Below are positions 1 through 11,153 of a stretch of DNA of 64,000 nucleotides, piece after piece. The stretch comes from Macrothele yani (taxonomy: Eukaryota; Arthropoda; Arachnida; Araneae; Macrothelidae). The notes beneath the pieces were generated by a model that saw nothing but the letters and a program-made list of their open reading frames with translations, was not told the origin of the DNA and searched no databases. The position numbers and the translations under genes are program-made. How positions within the stretch are numbered: the stretch's first letter is position 1; every line of letters starts with the position of its first letter. Where the stretch lies: the NCBI GenBank assembly GCA_039090855.1, contig CM077010.1:49308905-49372904 (forward strand). Reading direction: 5' to 3'.

Positions 1-579
1 CTCCTCCACATGCGAATGCGGCCATCCGCTCGAAGGGTAAATCGGGATTTGTCACGTAAAACGACGAGACACCAATAGGAGGTAGACCATGATTCCGGGT
101 CACGACATCAGTCAAAGGCAGACCATGATTCCGGGTCGATGTAGCCGCCGATGTAGGGTGGTTATGGAAAGACGTCGAAATCGGCAACGGGAATGGAGTT
201 CAATCTCAATAAATCGTCTAGCAATGGTTGGCGGTGATACAGGAAGCTGCGTAGAGGCCGCTGCATCTGGCTCAAATCCGTTGGAGATATTTGGGCTTGT
301 CGGAATATGAGGTGCTCATCTTGCCCAATCGTCCACCTGGACCGATTGGAAACTTCTTAGCGTGTATGCGGAGTCTCACGTACCCACTGCCACTAAGACC
401 ACCTAACTGCTGTGAGCACCATCTCAGCGCTGTTAACACCATCTCATTGCTGCCTCACCACGACTCAGGTGGTGGGCTGTTCGTCAACATGATCAGACAG
501 CTTTCCTCAGTCCTACGATGCGGCCTCTTTCAAATGCGCTTAGTTCTTCATAGGGCTTACTAGGGCGTTGTCGAGGCAT
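1..579 (-). pseudogene. Tc1-like transposase, N-terminal part, decayed, runs off left edge
   Basis: On the minus strand an ATG at 577-579 opens MPRQRPSKPYEELSAFERGR, the usual start of a Tc1-like transposase with a helix-turn-helix region. Stops and frameshifts follow within about 25 codons. The frame is recognisable again near the left edge, where positions 1-54 read DKSRFTLRADGRIRMWR. This matches the first catalytic block (DESRF) of the DDE family, with E changed to K beside the first Asp. The rest of the catalytic domain lies outside the window. The start resembles the Tc1-like transposase at 26443 (MPRRR), so it may be a distant relative. Dead copy; family call secure, subfamily not. Confidence 0.8.
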
Positions 580-769
580 GGTTAGCGGCAAGTGAGGCGA
601 ACGCAACCGATAACGCAGAAAGAATGTTCACAGCAAGCGTTTGACAGCCCTCATCTGAGCCATTTGTGGGAAATTCATACGCGCTTTGGGAACAACATGG
701 AAGTTCATTGGCTGTGAAACCTTAATCATTTGTACGTTTGGCCAGGGTGTGAAAATGATTAAAGTTGGC

Positions 770-1092
770 TCCCCACTAAACAATACCATTAGGAAATGTC
801 TCACGACACAATGACACCATTACGAAATATCTCTCCATTCGATGACACCATTAGGAAATGTTTGTTTCACACCATGACATCATTAGGAAATGTCACACAC
901 ATAATGACACCATTAGGAAATGTCTCCCACACACCATGACACCATTAGGAAATATCTCACTACACCATGACACTATTAGGAAATGTCTCCCCCACACCAT
1001 GGCACCATTAGAAAATGTCTCCCCACACCATGACACCATTAGGAAATGTGTCCTCACACGATGACACTATTAAAAAATGTCTTCTTACGCTA
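770..1092. repeat. Minisatellite, unit about 35 bp
   Basis: About nine imperfect head-to-tail units built on ACCATGACACCATTAGGAA plus a short ATGTCTCCCC-type spacer. Units vary in length (about 30 to 38 bp) and carry scattered substitutions, so this is an old array. The short open frame it contains follows from the repeat, not coding. Confidence 0.85.
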
Positions 1093-1100
1093 TGACACCA

Positions 1101-1133
1101 TTAGTGATGACGGCGTGCAGCCGTCACCACTAA
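1101..1133. repeat. Short hairpin
   Basis: Inverted repeat with a left arm TTAGTG-ATGACGGC and a right arm GCCGTCA-CCACTAA around a loop GTGCA. It sits at the right edge of the 35-bp minisatellite. No function can be assigned. Confidence 0.6.
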
Positions 1134-1227
1134 TAAATCAAATCCGGATGTGGATGGATGGACCTAACAACTGAGTATAAATGTGGGTGGTGTGGAAGTC
1201 AGACTTTTACATTTGGCGGATGATGTT

Positions 1228-1452
1228 TTTTTTTTTTTTTTTTATGGATTCGAGGTTTAACGACACAGTGAGCAACTCAATGGGCTATAAGCAGTCCACG
1301 TCCCTAATTTAGGGTCACTGCTTCCAGGGAAGGGAGAGAGCCAGTGCCGTAAGACAAACACAACATCCATGTCTCACCGGGATCCGAACCCGGGCCCCTT
1401 TCGGACAAATGATTGGATGCCATCGCTTAGACCACTGCGCCACCGGGGCGGC
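1228..1452 (-). mobile_element. SINE-A copy (tRNA-derived SINE), full length
   Basis: Reads as a poly(T) run, a body (GGTTTAACGACC-like, ATTTAGGGTCACTG) and then the complement of a tRNA-like head ending GCCACCGGGGCGGC. On the minus strand this is head, body, poly(A) tail. The B box (complement of GGATCCGAACCCGG) has one change from the family form. A flanking duplication CGGATGATGTT is present at about 1217-1227 and 1453-1463, showing target-primed insertion. It is more diverged than the copies near 32 kb. Confidence 0.92.
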
Positions 1453-1463
1453 CGGATGATGTT

Positions 1464-2482
1464 ACCTTGGTTCGTTGAATTTTTTTTTTTTTTGTGTGAA
1501 AGAGTATAAATCCCAGTTGAGTTCGTGTTCTTCTTTATACAAACTTCTTTTAGAATTTTTCTTGGCTAATGTAGAATTAAACATTTCTAGCAAAAAGTGT
1601 TTATTTTATTTCACTTAGATCCACTCATTTCATTTTCATCTTGTGTTGAAATTGGCAGAAACCACTCCAGGTTCTTTTAATCTTTAGTGGGATAACTAAT
1701 TGTTTTTTACCAGGTTGTCGAATGATGTAGAGAGAGAGTAAGCTTCTGAAGACATGCGCCGGATTCTTATATAGGTGCTTATCACCTGCTGCCATTCATA
1801 TCCCAAAGAGGGCAACTGCACTCATCACGCTAGAAGTAAAAGAAATCTAACTAAGCTAAAACGTATAACAAAGACAGGAATCACCAAGTCTCTGTGCACG
1901 AATACGGAAATAATTATTTTTCCGTAGTTCCAACCTAGAACAAAAATCTGCTAGAATTAGTAAGTTCAGTCCCTTTATTAAAAATACCGAAGCAGCAGAA
2001 GGAATTTCATATTTAATACTACTACTCTATTTGGGGATGCATTACCTGCGTTATACAGTATTTGCATTTGCATCTGATAAATGATGACACTTAATTGATA
2101 CATTAAAAAATATCTGTAATTTTATAAGGTGAATAACGTTTTCAAGAGTATTACTAACGTACGCAAACATAATGCTGGCATATTTATTGGTTTAAAGGAA
2201 AAAGAAAAATGCAATGAATATCTTTCTGGAGTGAACTTTTATACCAGCAGGAAATGGGTGAGAGACCTTTGATTAAGACCCTTATGCTGGAAGTGGAGCA
2301 GGGAGGTCTTTGATTAAGACCCTTATATGGAAAGTGCGTAGATAGGTAGACATGGTTAGCAGTGTTAGACAGGGAAAAGAGAATTTGGCATTGTAGCAGA
2401 ATGTTAGACGATTCCAGGTTCAGGGGATGCACTTCGAGAGGAAACGAACAGTTGACCTTATTTCTAACGGGGAAGCGAGGGG
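1464..2482. other. Spacer, nothing recognised
   Basis: AT-rich sequence with short homopolymer runs. I see no long open frame, no transposase or reverse transcriptase motif, and no inverted ends. A 30-bp near-duplicate around TTTGATTAAGACCCTTAT occurs at about 2268 and 2313. Confidence 0.5.
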
Positions 2483-2616
2483 GGGGGTGGTTCAGTACCG
2501 AGGGAAGTTCGACTTAACGTGGCCTCCGAAGCACGGCAGGTCTTTGGAGCTGCTTGGCTGGGATCGAACTCTCGACCAATTGAACGGCTCTAACCACTGG
2601 GCTATAGCGGCCCCCG
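2483..2616 (-). mobile_element. SINE-B: tRNA-derived SINE with a different head
   Basis: On the minus strand the sequence begins GGGGGCCGCTATAGCCCAGT, giving a pol III A-box-like AGCCCAGTGGTTAGAG. A B-box-like GAGTTCGATCCC follows about 30 bases later. The body (CCACGTTAAGTCG) is unlike SINE-A. There is no full-length tRNA fold and no clear target duplication, so this is a tRNA-derived repeat rather than a tRNA gene. Confidence 0.65.
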
Positions 2617-2821
2617 TTACGAGTTCATTTATGAGTTTCAAGAGTCAACTTGAGATTAGTAATGCCAGCTGTAGAAGGGGTGTAATCGCCATGTGCTCAG
2701 AATGTTTGGACTCTTTGGGGAGAAAAGGGAAGGATGGAAGAGAAAGGTTAGATGGAGCTGCCTCCTATCCCCCGCATGACCTGGCGTCTGATGCCAAAAT
2801 GGCTGTCCTATTGGCCTAGGG

Positions 2822-2992
2822 GCAGAGGCGCGGGTTTCTGGTTTAACCTCCGAGATTCTAGTCTCAGTTGAAGCATAATTGGTGTGCTTGTCCTAGAGGG
2901 CAGGTTATGACCCTTACCTGGAGCCAGTTGCCGCAAATTAGGGACGGGCGACTGCTTACAGACTTTAACGTTCATGGGGGTTCTTAACCACA
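2822..2992 (+). mobile_element. Old, degenerate SINE-A-like copy
   Basis: The stretch AAATTAGGGACGGGCGACTG followed by CTTACAG and TTCATGGGGGTTCTTAACC matches the SINE-A body and 3' end in plus orientation. The tRNA-like head is barely recognisable. It abuts the ~140-bp-repeat element that follows. Confidence 0.55.
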
Positions 2993-3004
2993 AAAGGAAA
3001 CAAG

Positions 3005-4140
3005 TTAGTAAAATCATGAAATGCATTCATAATGATACGCTTTCCAACATACCAGACATTATTACTCAAGTTATGTGGATAATGGCTGGGGAATAAATCT
3101 CGCTCCTGTGTCCTGACCTTTGACCCCAATTCGATGACATTCAACAGAACCGGTTCACTATACCACCGGAACAAGATGATAAAGTTTTGTCGGAATCCAA
3201 GCATTTTAGGTAAGTTATGATGCACAAGGGCAATGGAATGGATCCCACTCCAGTGTCCTGACCTTTGACCCCATTTCGCCCATTTTCAATAGGGTTCGTC
3301 CCCAGTGGCTCCCTACCACATACTAAAATTTCATCGAAATCGAACCATTACCCCATTTCGCCTATTTTCAATAGAATTCGTGCCCAGTGGTTCCCTACCA
3401 CATACTAAAATTTCATCGAAATCGAACCATATTTACGCATGTTATGACGCATAAGGCAATGGAATGGATCCCGCTTTTATGTCCTGACCTTCGACCCCAT
3501 TCGGCCCATTTTCAATAGGGTTCGTCCTCATGTGGTCCCTTACCACATACTAAAATTTCATCGAAATCGAACCATTTTTACCCAAGTTATGACGCATCAG
3601 GGAAATGGAATAAATCCCGCTCTTATGCCCTGCCTGACCTTTGACCCCATTTCGCCCATTTTCAATAGGGTTTGTCCCCAGATGGTTCCCTATCACATAC
3701 TAGAATTTCATTGAAATCGAAACATTTTCACGCAAGCTATGACGCATAAAGGCAATGGAATGGATCTAGCTCCTATGTCCTGTCCTTTGACCCAATTTCA
3801 ACCGTTTTCAATAGGGATCGATCCCAGGTAGTTCCCTACTACATACTAAAATTTCATCGAAATCGAACGATTTTTATGCAAGTTATGACGCATAAGAGCA
3901 ATGGAATGGATCCCGCTCTTATGTCCTGACCTTTGACCCTGCTTCGCCCATTTTCAACAGGGTTCGTCCCCAGGTGGTCCCCTATTACATACTAAAATTT
4001 CGTCGAAATGGAACCATTTTCACGTGAGTTATCGTGCGGGCGGACGGACAAAGCTGGAGCATATACTCCAGCTTTGTCCGTCCGCCCGCACGATAACTCA
4101 CGATAACTCACGATAACTCACCTACTGTTGGAAAGCGTAA
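3005..4140 (+). mobile_element. TIR-bounded element made of ~140-bp internal repeats, copy 1
   Basis: Begins GTTAGTAAAATCATG and soon reads ATACGCTTTCCAACAT; it ends CTGTTGGAAAGCGTAAAA, the inverse of that block. Between the ends are about six units of 140-150 bp, each carrying CCTGACCTTTGACCCC, a CCCATTTTCAATAGGG block, CCTACCACATACTAAAATTT and GTTATGACGCATAAGG. The last unit changes to GTTATCGTGCGGGCGGACGG and AAAGCTGGAGCATATAC. No protein is encoded. Copies 2 and 3 lie at 5640-7092 and, inverted, at 50572-51275, so the whole arrangement behaves as one mobile unit. Superfamily unknown. Confidence 0.75.
4024..4101. repeat. Perfect 36-bp palindrome at the end of element copy 1
   Basis: The arm from GTGAGTTATCGTGCGG to AAAGCTGGAG is repeated in exact inverse after the loop CATATA. 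It is followed by two extra direct copies of CGATAACTCA. In copy 2 the same region is not palindromic, so the inverse arm was added in this copy. Confidence 0.85.
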
Positions 4141-5454
4141 AAAATGAAAAATCTTGAACTTTATTGAAACGTAGTCAATTCATATAAATAGTATTTAAAT
4201 AAAAAATCCGAAAAGATAAGCATTGTATTCCTATAAATTTAACTTGAGAAATTCCCTAGCAGCTGGAAAGTGAACTGTGAGAATGCGTGCAGAATGTGCT
4301 ACGAAAGCATTTTCGTCGCCTGATGAGGAATTTTCTTTTGGCAATGAATTGCGTGAAGCCTGTGATCATTAGAGCGAACAAAAAGCTTCCGACATTGCGA
4401 AATCTCTCTGTTTATTATTTCAAGTTTCATTACCTCGAATAAAAAGCAAATCAACAAACAGAAAGTATGTCATTTGCTTACAGATAAGAAAAAAAAAGGC
4501 GTTTTCCCTTTAGCTGTTCCGTAACAGGAAATACTGCGCAGACGATATTTTTTACCAGGAAAAAAATTGAAATTATGAACATCTTGATTTTTGCAAGGAA
4601 GAAGTTTCAAGATTTTGCTATGCGGAAATACAGTATTACGATTACGGGAACGGAAGTCCACTTTCCGTATATCTACATAATGTCATTTTATTTCCGTATG
4701 TTTTTTAGTTATTATGCTTTCCCCCCCCCCCCTTCCGTAAAATGTTTGACATTCGCGAGATCAAATACAAGCATTACCACTTCCTCTCCAAAGCATAGGC
4801 TCATCAGTCACCTAGAAACAGACTTCAATCAAACGAATGTCAACGGCATGTGCCTTTGATTTGCTTGCTCTATCAGTCATTTGTTAAACAAAAGTTAATT
4901 TAAAATGCGGAAATTTCGGTGAACTTATAAAAAAAACTTTCTATGGCGTCATGCATGAAGAATGTTTCTAAATAAACACTTCCAAGCACCTTAAGAACAA
5001 TTTCTGCAAAGCACAGAAAATAACAAATTTTTGGGCTGGGTGCGTGTGCACTTCATTTCCTTTCTCTCTCTCTCTCTCTTTCTAACACCCCCTTCCTCCT
5101 CTGTTTCGAGTTCAATAACTTCCTCGAAGTTACCTCCCAAATTTAGGGCTGTGGCTCCAAGGCTAAGGTGAAATACGAGATCCAAGAGCAAGTGCAATAT
5201 CCAAGTTCCGCCAAAGGCTTGAATATCTGGGTGCTTTAATGCCGGAAGTAAACACCCAACTACCAAGTTCCTGAAAACCACTGCTCTTCTAATTACAACG
5301 TTTAAGAGGAATTCAATAGTGAGGAAGGAGAAACAAAAACTTTAAGATGCTGCCGCGGTTTTGTTGCTAACATAAATTGTCAGTTCTACATCATTTTCTT
5401 GTCATGATAAATGATCACAATAGCACCCCTTCTTGTAATGTTTGTGTAAGTATT
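4141..5454. other. Spacer, nothing recognised
   Basis: AT-rich DNA with a C run at about 4721-4732 and a short CT repeat at about 5062-5080. Open frames of 63-96 codons occur on both strands, but none shows a motif I recognise. Confidence 0.5.
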
Positions 5455-5605
5455 GTGACGTATATTCTAATTTAACTTTCATTTTTAGTTCCTTTTGCTA
5501 TGATGTAAATTTCAGTTTGTTCTCTTTTGCACTTTCCAAACTTAACGTGATATCTTCTCTCTCACATGAATGAGGTAGGCAACACTCTTGAGGTCAGTGA
5601 GAGTG
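5455..5605 (-). repeat. Inverted arm related to 7780-8065
   Basis: Starts TGACGTATATTCTAATTTAA and continues CTTTCATTTTTAGTT. The same sequence in reverse complement, with TGACGTATAATCTAAAATAA, ends the first right-hand arm near 7910. The arms face each other across element copy 2, as expected for the ends of a miniature inverted-repeat element that received that element. Confidence 0.65.
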
Positions 5606-5639
5606 ATATGAATGTGATAAGAACATTAGATAAAAAGTT

Positions 5640-7092
5640 AGTAAAATCATGCAATGCATTGATTATAATAGGCTTTCTAACATACCAGAAATCATTACTC
5701 AAGTTATCACTCAAGTTATGAGGATAATGGCTGTGGAATAAATCTCGGTCCTGACCTTTGATCCCATTTCGATTATATTCAACAGAACCGGTTCAATATA
5801 CCTCCGAAATAACATGATAAAGTTCTGTCATAATGGAAGCATTTTTACGTAAGTTATGATGCATAAGGGCTATGCAATAGATCCCACTCCTGTGTCCTAA
5901 CCTTTGATCCCATTTCGCCCATTTTCAATAGGATTCGTCCCCAGGAAGGCCCCTACAACATACGAACATTTCATCCAAATCGAAGCATTTTACGTAAGTT
6001 ATGGCGCATAATGGCGATGGAAGTGATTCCGCTCCTATGTCTTGACCTTTGACCCCATTTCGTTCACTTTTATTAGGTTTCCTTCCCAGGTGTTCCCCTA
6101 CCACATACTAACATTTCATCGAAATCGAACGGTTTTTACGCGAGTTATCGTGCGGCCGGACATACGCACACAACGCGAGACGTAATGAGGCAGATGGGAA
6201 TCGCGAATATCTGCTAGCAAGAGTGTGACGTCATAAAACTTTAATAGGATCCACACACAACGCGTGACGTAATGAGACAAATGGCGTGACCACGCGTCAA
6301 CATCTAAAACGCGAGATTGTGACGTCATAAGATTTGTAAGCATGGGTAACATTAATGGGGCGACGCCATGACACCAAAAACGTGATAATTCGGGGTGGTT
6401 ATTTAACCCACCAAACGAATTTTACTAAAGTCGAGATCAAGCTAAATCGATCTCTAGTACCAGAAAACGGTAGGTTAGCGACTCTAATCAAAATACTTAG
6501 AGCCGTTTTCAAAATAAAATGTACCTACATACAAGAAGTGCTCCTTTAATAGTATGGGATAAGTGCGATGGAATGGATCCCGATCCTATGTCCTGACCTT
6601 TTATCCTATTTCGTCCATTTTCAATAGGGTTCGTCCCCAGGTGGTCCCCTACGACATACTGCAATTTCATCGAAATCGAACCATATTTACACAAGTTATG
6701 ATGCATAAGGGCAAAGGAATGCATCCCTCTCCTAAGTCCTGAAATTTGACTTCACTTCACCCATTTTCAATAGGGTTCATTCCCAGTGGTCCCCTACGAC
6801 ATACTACAATTTCATTGAAATCGAACCATATGTACGCAAGTTATGACGCATAAGAGCAATGGAATGGATCCCGCTCCTATGTCGTGACCTTTGACCCCAT
6901 TTTGTCCATTTTCAACAGGGTTAGTCCCCAGGTGGTCCCTTACTACATACTAAAATTTCATCGAAATCGAACCATTTTTACGTGAGTTATCGGGCCGACA
7001 GACAGACGGACGAACAGACAGACTGACAGACGGACGGACAAAGCTGGAGCATATACGCTTCTTCAACCTACGGTTGGAAAGCGTAAAAAGGA
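5640..7092 (+). mobile_element. TIR-bounded element of ~140-bp repeats, copy 2
   Basis: Opens GTTAGTAAAATCATGCAATG, then AGGCTTTCTAACAT, and closes CCTACGGTTGGAAAGCGTA, the same ends as copy 1. Internal units repeat CCTGACCTTTGATCCC, TTTTCAATAGGGTTCG and GTTATGACGCATAA. A stretch at about 6150-6545 (repeated ACGTAATGAG and GTGACGTCATAA blocks) does not belong to the unit and may be an insertion or the junction of two copies. The last unit has GACAGACGGACGGACAAAGC and GGAGCATATACGCTTC. No protein coding. Confidence 0.7.
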
Positions 7093-7779
7093 CGACGCAT
7101 CAGTTCCTTTGGGTGTGGGGGTGTATGGAGATGTTCGACCGTTGTTAAGCTAGATTATATGACAGATAATTAAAGTATTATGTATGAAATGTAAAACTCT
7201 CATGGATTATCTACTGTACTGGACCAATTAAAGGTTATCGTAAGTTTGACTTCTGTATATGTTTCGTCTGGCCGTAAAGCCCGTGCAACTATTGCATCGT
7301 ATTCTCATTTAGTTCAACATTTCCTTAGTAATGGGTTTAGACATAGCGTAACACCTATCTCGCACACGAAAAGGGGTTACGTTATAGTATAGCTGACTGA
7401 ACACTACATAAATCAGTTCTCAAATCTTCATCTACAGTAAATCAGGAGTCGTTCAAGAAAACGTCGAGAAAAAAGTTACTTACGATTAGTCTTTATTTAG
7501 CCACTAATCCTTTGGCACTTCAACAAGGCGGAACTACAACTTTATTTTAATATTACTATCTTAATCAAACGAATGTGAGTTAGTAATAATAACACTTGGT
7601 TAAGAAAACAACAACAGTACTATAACACAACACGCTGCCTTCAAATAGCTCAAACTTCAATTAGACAACGTCTCTTCCACAATTAACATTATAACTTCCA
7701 CCATCTCCCTCCTTCTGCTGCTGGATACACATTATATAACGTTCTGTTATAATTGGACACATACACACGTCATACGTTC

Positions 7780-8065
7780 CGACCTCAAGGTGCTGCCAAG
7801 CATACTCTTGCGAGAGAGAAGATATCACGTTAAGTTTGAAAAACGCTAAAAGAGAATGAACTAAAATTTACATAAAAAAAGCAACTAAAAATGAAAGTTA
7901 TTTTAGATTATACGTCATACACTATCTCTGACCTTAAGATTGTTGCCAACATCATTCAGCGAGTGAGAAAATGTAGCGTTACGGTAGCAAACGCTAAAAG
8001 AGAATGAACTGAAATTTACATAGAGAAAGCAACTAAAAATGAAAGTTAATTTAGAGCATACACCA
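7780..8065 (+). repeat. Two tandem arms related to 5455-5605
   Basis: Two copies of about 140 bp. Each contains AACGCTAAAAGAGAATGAAC, then AAATTTACATA and CAACTAAAAATGAAAGTTA. Both are inverse to the arm at 5455-5605. The duplicate is specific to this side. Confidence 0.7.
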
Positions 8066-8146
8066 CACTCTCCGGTGATGTCTGCTAAAGTATTTGTCAT
8101 ACTTTAAGACGTCATGTATTAAAGGAAGACATGCAGTTAGTAGTTA

Positions 8147-8445
8147 TAGCATCATCATCATCCACGGCTGAATGAAGGTCTCCCGAATTTCTTCCACAAC
8201 TTTCTGTCTTGAGCCAGTCTCTCCTCCATGCCACTCCGTCATGCTTCAGAATTCTATCCACCTATCTCCCACATGGTCTTCTTCTGGGTTTCTTCCTTTT
8301 CCTTGGAATCCAATCTAGTATTTTAGTTGTCTAATGGTGGTCATTTCTTTTATCAATATGTCCATTTCAAGGAATTTACCTTGATCAACTGTTGCCATTT
8401 GTCTGATCCTCTTCCTATTCTTCCTGGTTATGATAAGTACGTACT
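8147..8445 (-). mobile_element. RTE-type non-LTR retrotransposon, 3' end fragment
   Basis: On the minus strand this reads like the last part of the reverse-transcriptase ORF at 17468-18416: TTGGATTCCAAGGAAAAGG, AAGAAGACCATGTGGGAGA, then the 3' tail ending in GATGATGATGAT. It carries a deletion in the block before the tail and scattered frameshifts. 5'-truncated copies of this kind are typical of target-primed retrotransposition. Confidence 0.8.
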
Positions 8446-9943
8446 TATCCGCGCTGGTTTAAGTAGTTTGTAGGTTGTGGAAGTCCTCTTGATGCTATAC
8501 ATAATTCTCGACAGTATTAAAGGAAATGCCAAGTAAAAAAATTCGATGTAGCGAAAATGGGTAACAGAAATAGTCGAAACCACTGTCGAAATCTGATTTT
8601 TGAATGCTGTCCGATGAAGTGATGCAACAATAGTTAATTTCATTTTTACTCAACTATATGTTTTGTTACTCAACAATATGTTTAACTAAACTATCGCCGA
8701 ACATTATTTCACCACGTTTTACATAAACGTAATAATATCTCATTGCAACATGCGTAAATTAGGAGAACCTGATGTAAAATGTGATAAAATCATATTACAA
8801 AAATGTATTTTGATGCTGTAGTCGTGTGAGCCATCTTAGTTGAGTTTCTCAAATATCTACAAAGCGGTGCATGGTAGCGAAATTTGGTTTCCTCTCGACA
8901 TAACCAAGGGGAAATTACCTGCCATTACTTAAAGTTTTAAAATGATGTGTAACCTGTAAATGGGGGATGTAACATGTAGATATCCTAGATCAAAAGTTAT
9001 CACTTCTCCTCACTAACACCAATTTCGATTCTATCTTGAGAGCAGATCTTAGTTTGTGCATGAGCAGATGGCCTTTCGTGGCTACATCACATTTAATCGG
9101 TGTCACGATGGTTTCTTACGTTTGTCTAAAGCTGATTAATCTTATATATAAAACACAAAATGTCTGTTTGTCTGAAGCAGTAAAAACTCTCGAACGCCGA
9201 ACTGTGGCATCGTGAAATTTTCATAGCTTATTAATGCTAGAATTTCTATGTCAACGCAACTATTTTAAAGACTTCTACGTTGTTCTGTTCGCGAGTTATG
9301 AATTGATTAATAAGCTAATCAATAAAGTCCGCGTCGTTTGCTGCGTCATCATTATCTGAAAGCACGTGACACCATTCATTGCCGCGGCACATTCACAGGT
9401 GTTCCTATTCTTTGAGAACTGTGCATAAAAAAGTGCAAAAACGAACTTTGCGAAATCTTAACGAAACGGGCTGAAATTTGCATCAAAAACATAAATTGGT
9501 AATAAGAGGAGTCCGTCAAAATTTCACTGGAATCCGGTCAAAACTTTTTAAAATAGGCATGGAATTTTTAATTCTTCGGTGAACAGAATTATATACGCAG
9601 AAACGGTTAATAAAATTTTGACGGTTAATTTAAAAAGTTATTTACCGATTCAGTCGAAATTTGGAGGTCATATTCCTATTAACGATTTATGGTTTTCATT
9701 AAAATTTCAGCCAGTTTCATAAAATATTTGCAAAGATACTTTTTTAACTTTTTTATCCCAGAGATTCGCCCCTCAAAGACGTCTGAAACTGAAAGCACGT
9801 GATACATTTGAAGCTTCTCAGATAGACAGTTGCATGTTGGAATGTCAAGAGCAAACTACTTATCTTATTTCCCCCTCTACTTATCTTATTTCCCCCATCA
9901 TTATTGACGAGACAAAACTAACACCATTTTACTTCTCTCTATA
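8446..9943. other. Spacer with one possible rolling-circle element end
   Basis: AT-rich DNA without a recognisable ORF. At about 9131 the sequence CTTATATATAAAACACAAAA followed by TGTCTGTTTGTCTG resembles 5' ends of arthropod Helitron-like elements. A hairpin with a CTRR end was not located, so this stays a suggestion. Confidence 0.3.
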
Positions 9944-11031
9944 CAGAGTGAATGCAAACTCTTTCAACAAAACAAGAGGAATGATAGTACACATCAAGAC
10001 GAACAATATTTGCAATGGAACCTAGGTCCGCATTCCACTCCTAGTGCCAGAAAAGAGTAAAGTTACATATCCACGTTGAGCCTTTAACAGTGAAAACCTA
10101 ATTTATGAGTTGCACAATTCCAATCGCATCAGAGAAAGACACAAAGGAGCTGCTCAAACTGACGTTCAAGGCGTCTTTGCACAGCCCACCCCGGCGAATG
10201 AAGGACTGCCGCACCCTCTCGTAGACTCCCAGTGTGGTGTTGATCCTGTCCGCAGCGATTTGGGCTACGAGATCTTCCAGGGAGTACACATGTGCTCCCA
10301 GAAGAAGAATTCCAGTGGATTAAGATCCGGGGAGCGTGGAGGCCAAGCCACAGGTCCACTACGTCCAATAAACCACCCGGGACATGTCGCATTTTTGAAG
10401 TATCGGACCTCAATGGCAAAGTGGGCTGGGGCCCCATCATGCACAAACCACATGTTCCTCCGTGTGGTGAGCGGAACGTCCTGCAACAGACCGGGAAGCA
10501 CTTGCTCCAGGAACACACGGTACGCTGCACCGGTCACACGTTCTGGCAAGAGGCAAGGTTCCGCCAGACAACCACCAAGGATGCCTGCCCAGATCAGATA
10601 TTGACGCCAAATCTCTGCTGGTGTTTACAAGGGTCAGTGACGTGTGGATTTTCTTGAGCCGAAGTGTGCAGGCTGTGACTGTTGAAAATGCTAGATGCAT
10701 ATCAACCAATTCCTCGCATGCAGTCCTCCATGCCCTTCACGAATACGTCAATTCTCATGTGATGTTCGCACGGTAATATCGCTGAACGGGTTCGGCTGCG
10801 TTTTTAAATGTTTGCTCCTCATCGTCTACGCACGTGTTTAGCGCACCTGATTTGCATCTTGTGCTTGTCATGCACTGGTTGGAACTCCGTGAGCCTGCAG
10901 GACGTTTTTCGAACGTGCTCTTTTCTGGCACTAGGAGTGGAATGCAGCCCTAGGTTCCATTGGAAATATTGTTCGTCTTGATGTGTACTGTCACCCCACG
11001 AGTTTTGTTGAAGGAGTTTACAATCACCCTG
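9944..11031 (-). mobile_element. Tc1/mariner-type element with 114-bp TIRs and a TA target duplication
   Basis: The left end is TA|CAGAGTGAATGCAAAC at 9942 and the right end is the inverse of CAGGGTGATTGTAAAC, closing at 11031 before TA at 11032-11033. The inverted ends run 9944-10057 and 10918-11031, share blocks such as ACATCAAGACGAACAATATT and CATTCCACTCCTAGTGCCAG, and are about 90 percent alike by eye. At 1088 bp with only half a transposase between the ends, it is an internally deleted, non-autonomous copy. Confidence 0.9.
10129..10660 (-). pseudogene. Transposase remnant (Tc1/mariner relative, DUF4817-type), C-terminal half
   Basis: Minus-strand translation gives IWAGILGG, LLPERVTGAAYRVFLEQVLP, DVPLTTRRNMWFVHDGAPAH, GPVAWPPRSPDLNPLEFFFW and a C-terminus IAADRINTTLGVYERVRQS. 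From memory this pattern (HDGAPAHF, then RSPDLNPLEFF) belongs to insect and arachnid transposases often labelled Tc3-like or DUF4817. The second Asp is present in HDGAP and the third acid in PLEFF. At least two frame changes separate the blocks. The N-terminal DNA-binding half and the first Asp are missing: upstream of 10660 I recognise no HTH. Open frames on the plus strand here are shadows. Confidence 0.82.
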
Positions 11032-11049
11032 TATATAAAATATAAGCAG

Positions 11050-11153
11050 TGTATTATTTGCATTATAGCAGCATGCCTCATGGGCGCTTGGTAATGGTGG
11101 GCCCCTAGGCTATTGCCCCGTTAGACCCCCCCCGCGCGTTTAATTATGCCCTG
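11050..11153. mobile_element. Possible hAT-like element end
   Basis: The stretch reads GGGCCCCTAGGC, GCCCCGTTAGACCCCC and ends ATTATGCCCTG. In inverse this starts CAGGGCATAATTAAACG, similar in style to hAT ends. The partner end was not found, so this is a lone fragment at best. Confidence 0.3.

Noticed and set aside
770..1092. CRISPR array
   Set aside because: Repeats are adjacent and imperfect without unique spacers, and the genome is eukaryotic.
5062..5080. Regulatory CT-rich element
   Set aside because: It is a short CT microsatellite with no gene nearby to regulate.
10110..10657. Plus-strand frames of 121-164 codons
   Set aside because: They are shadows of the minus-strand transposase, which has recognisable motifs.
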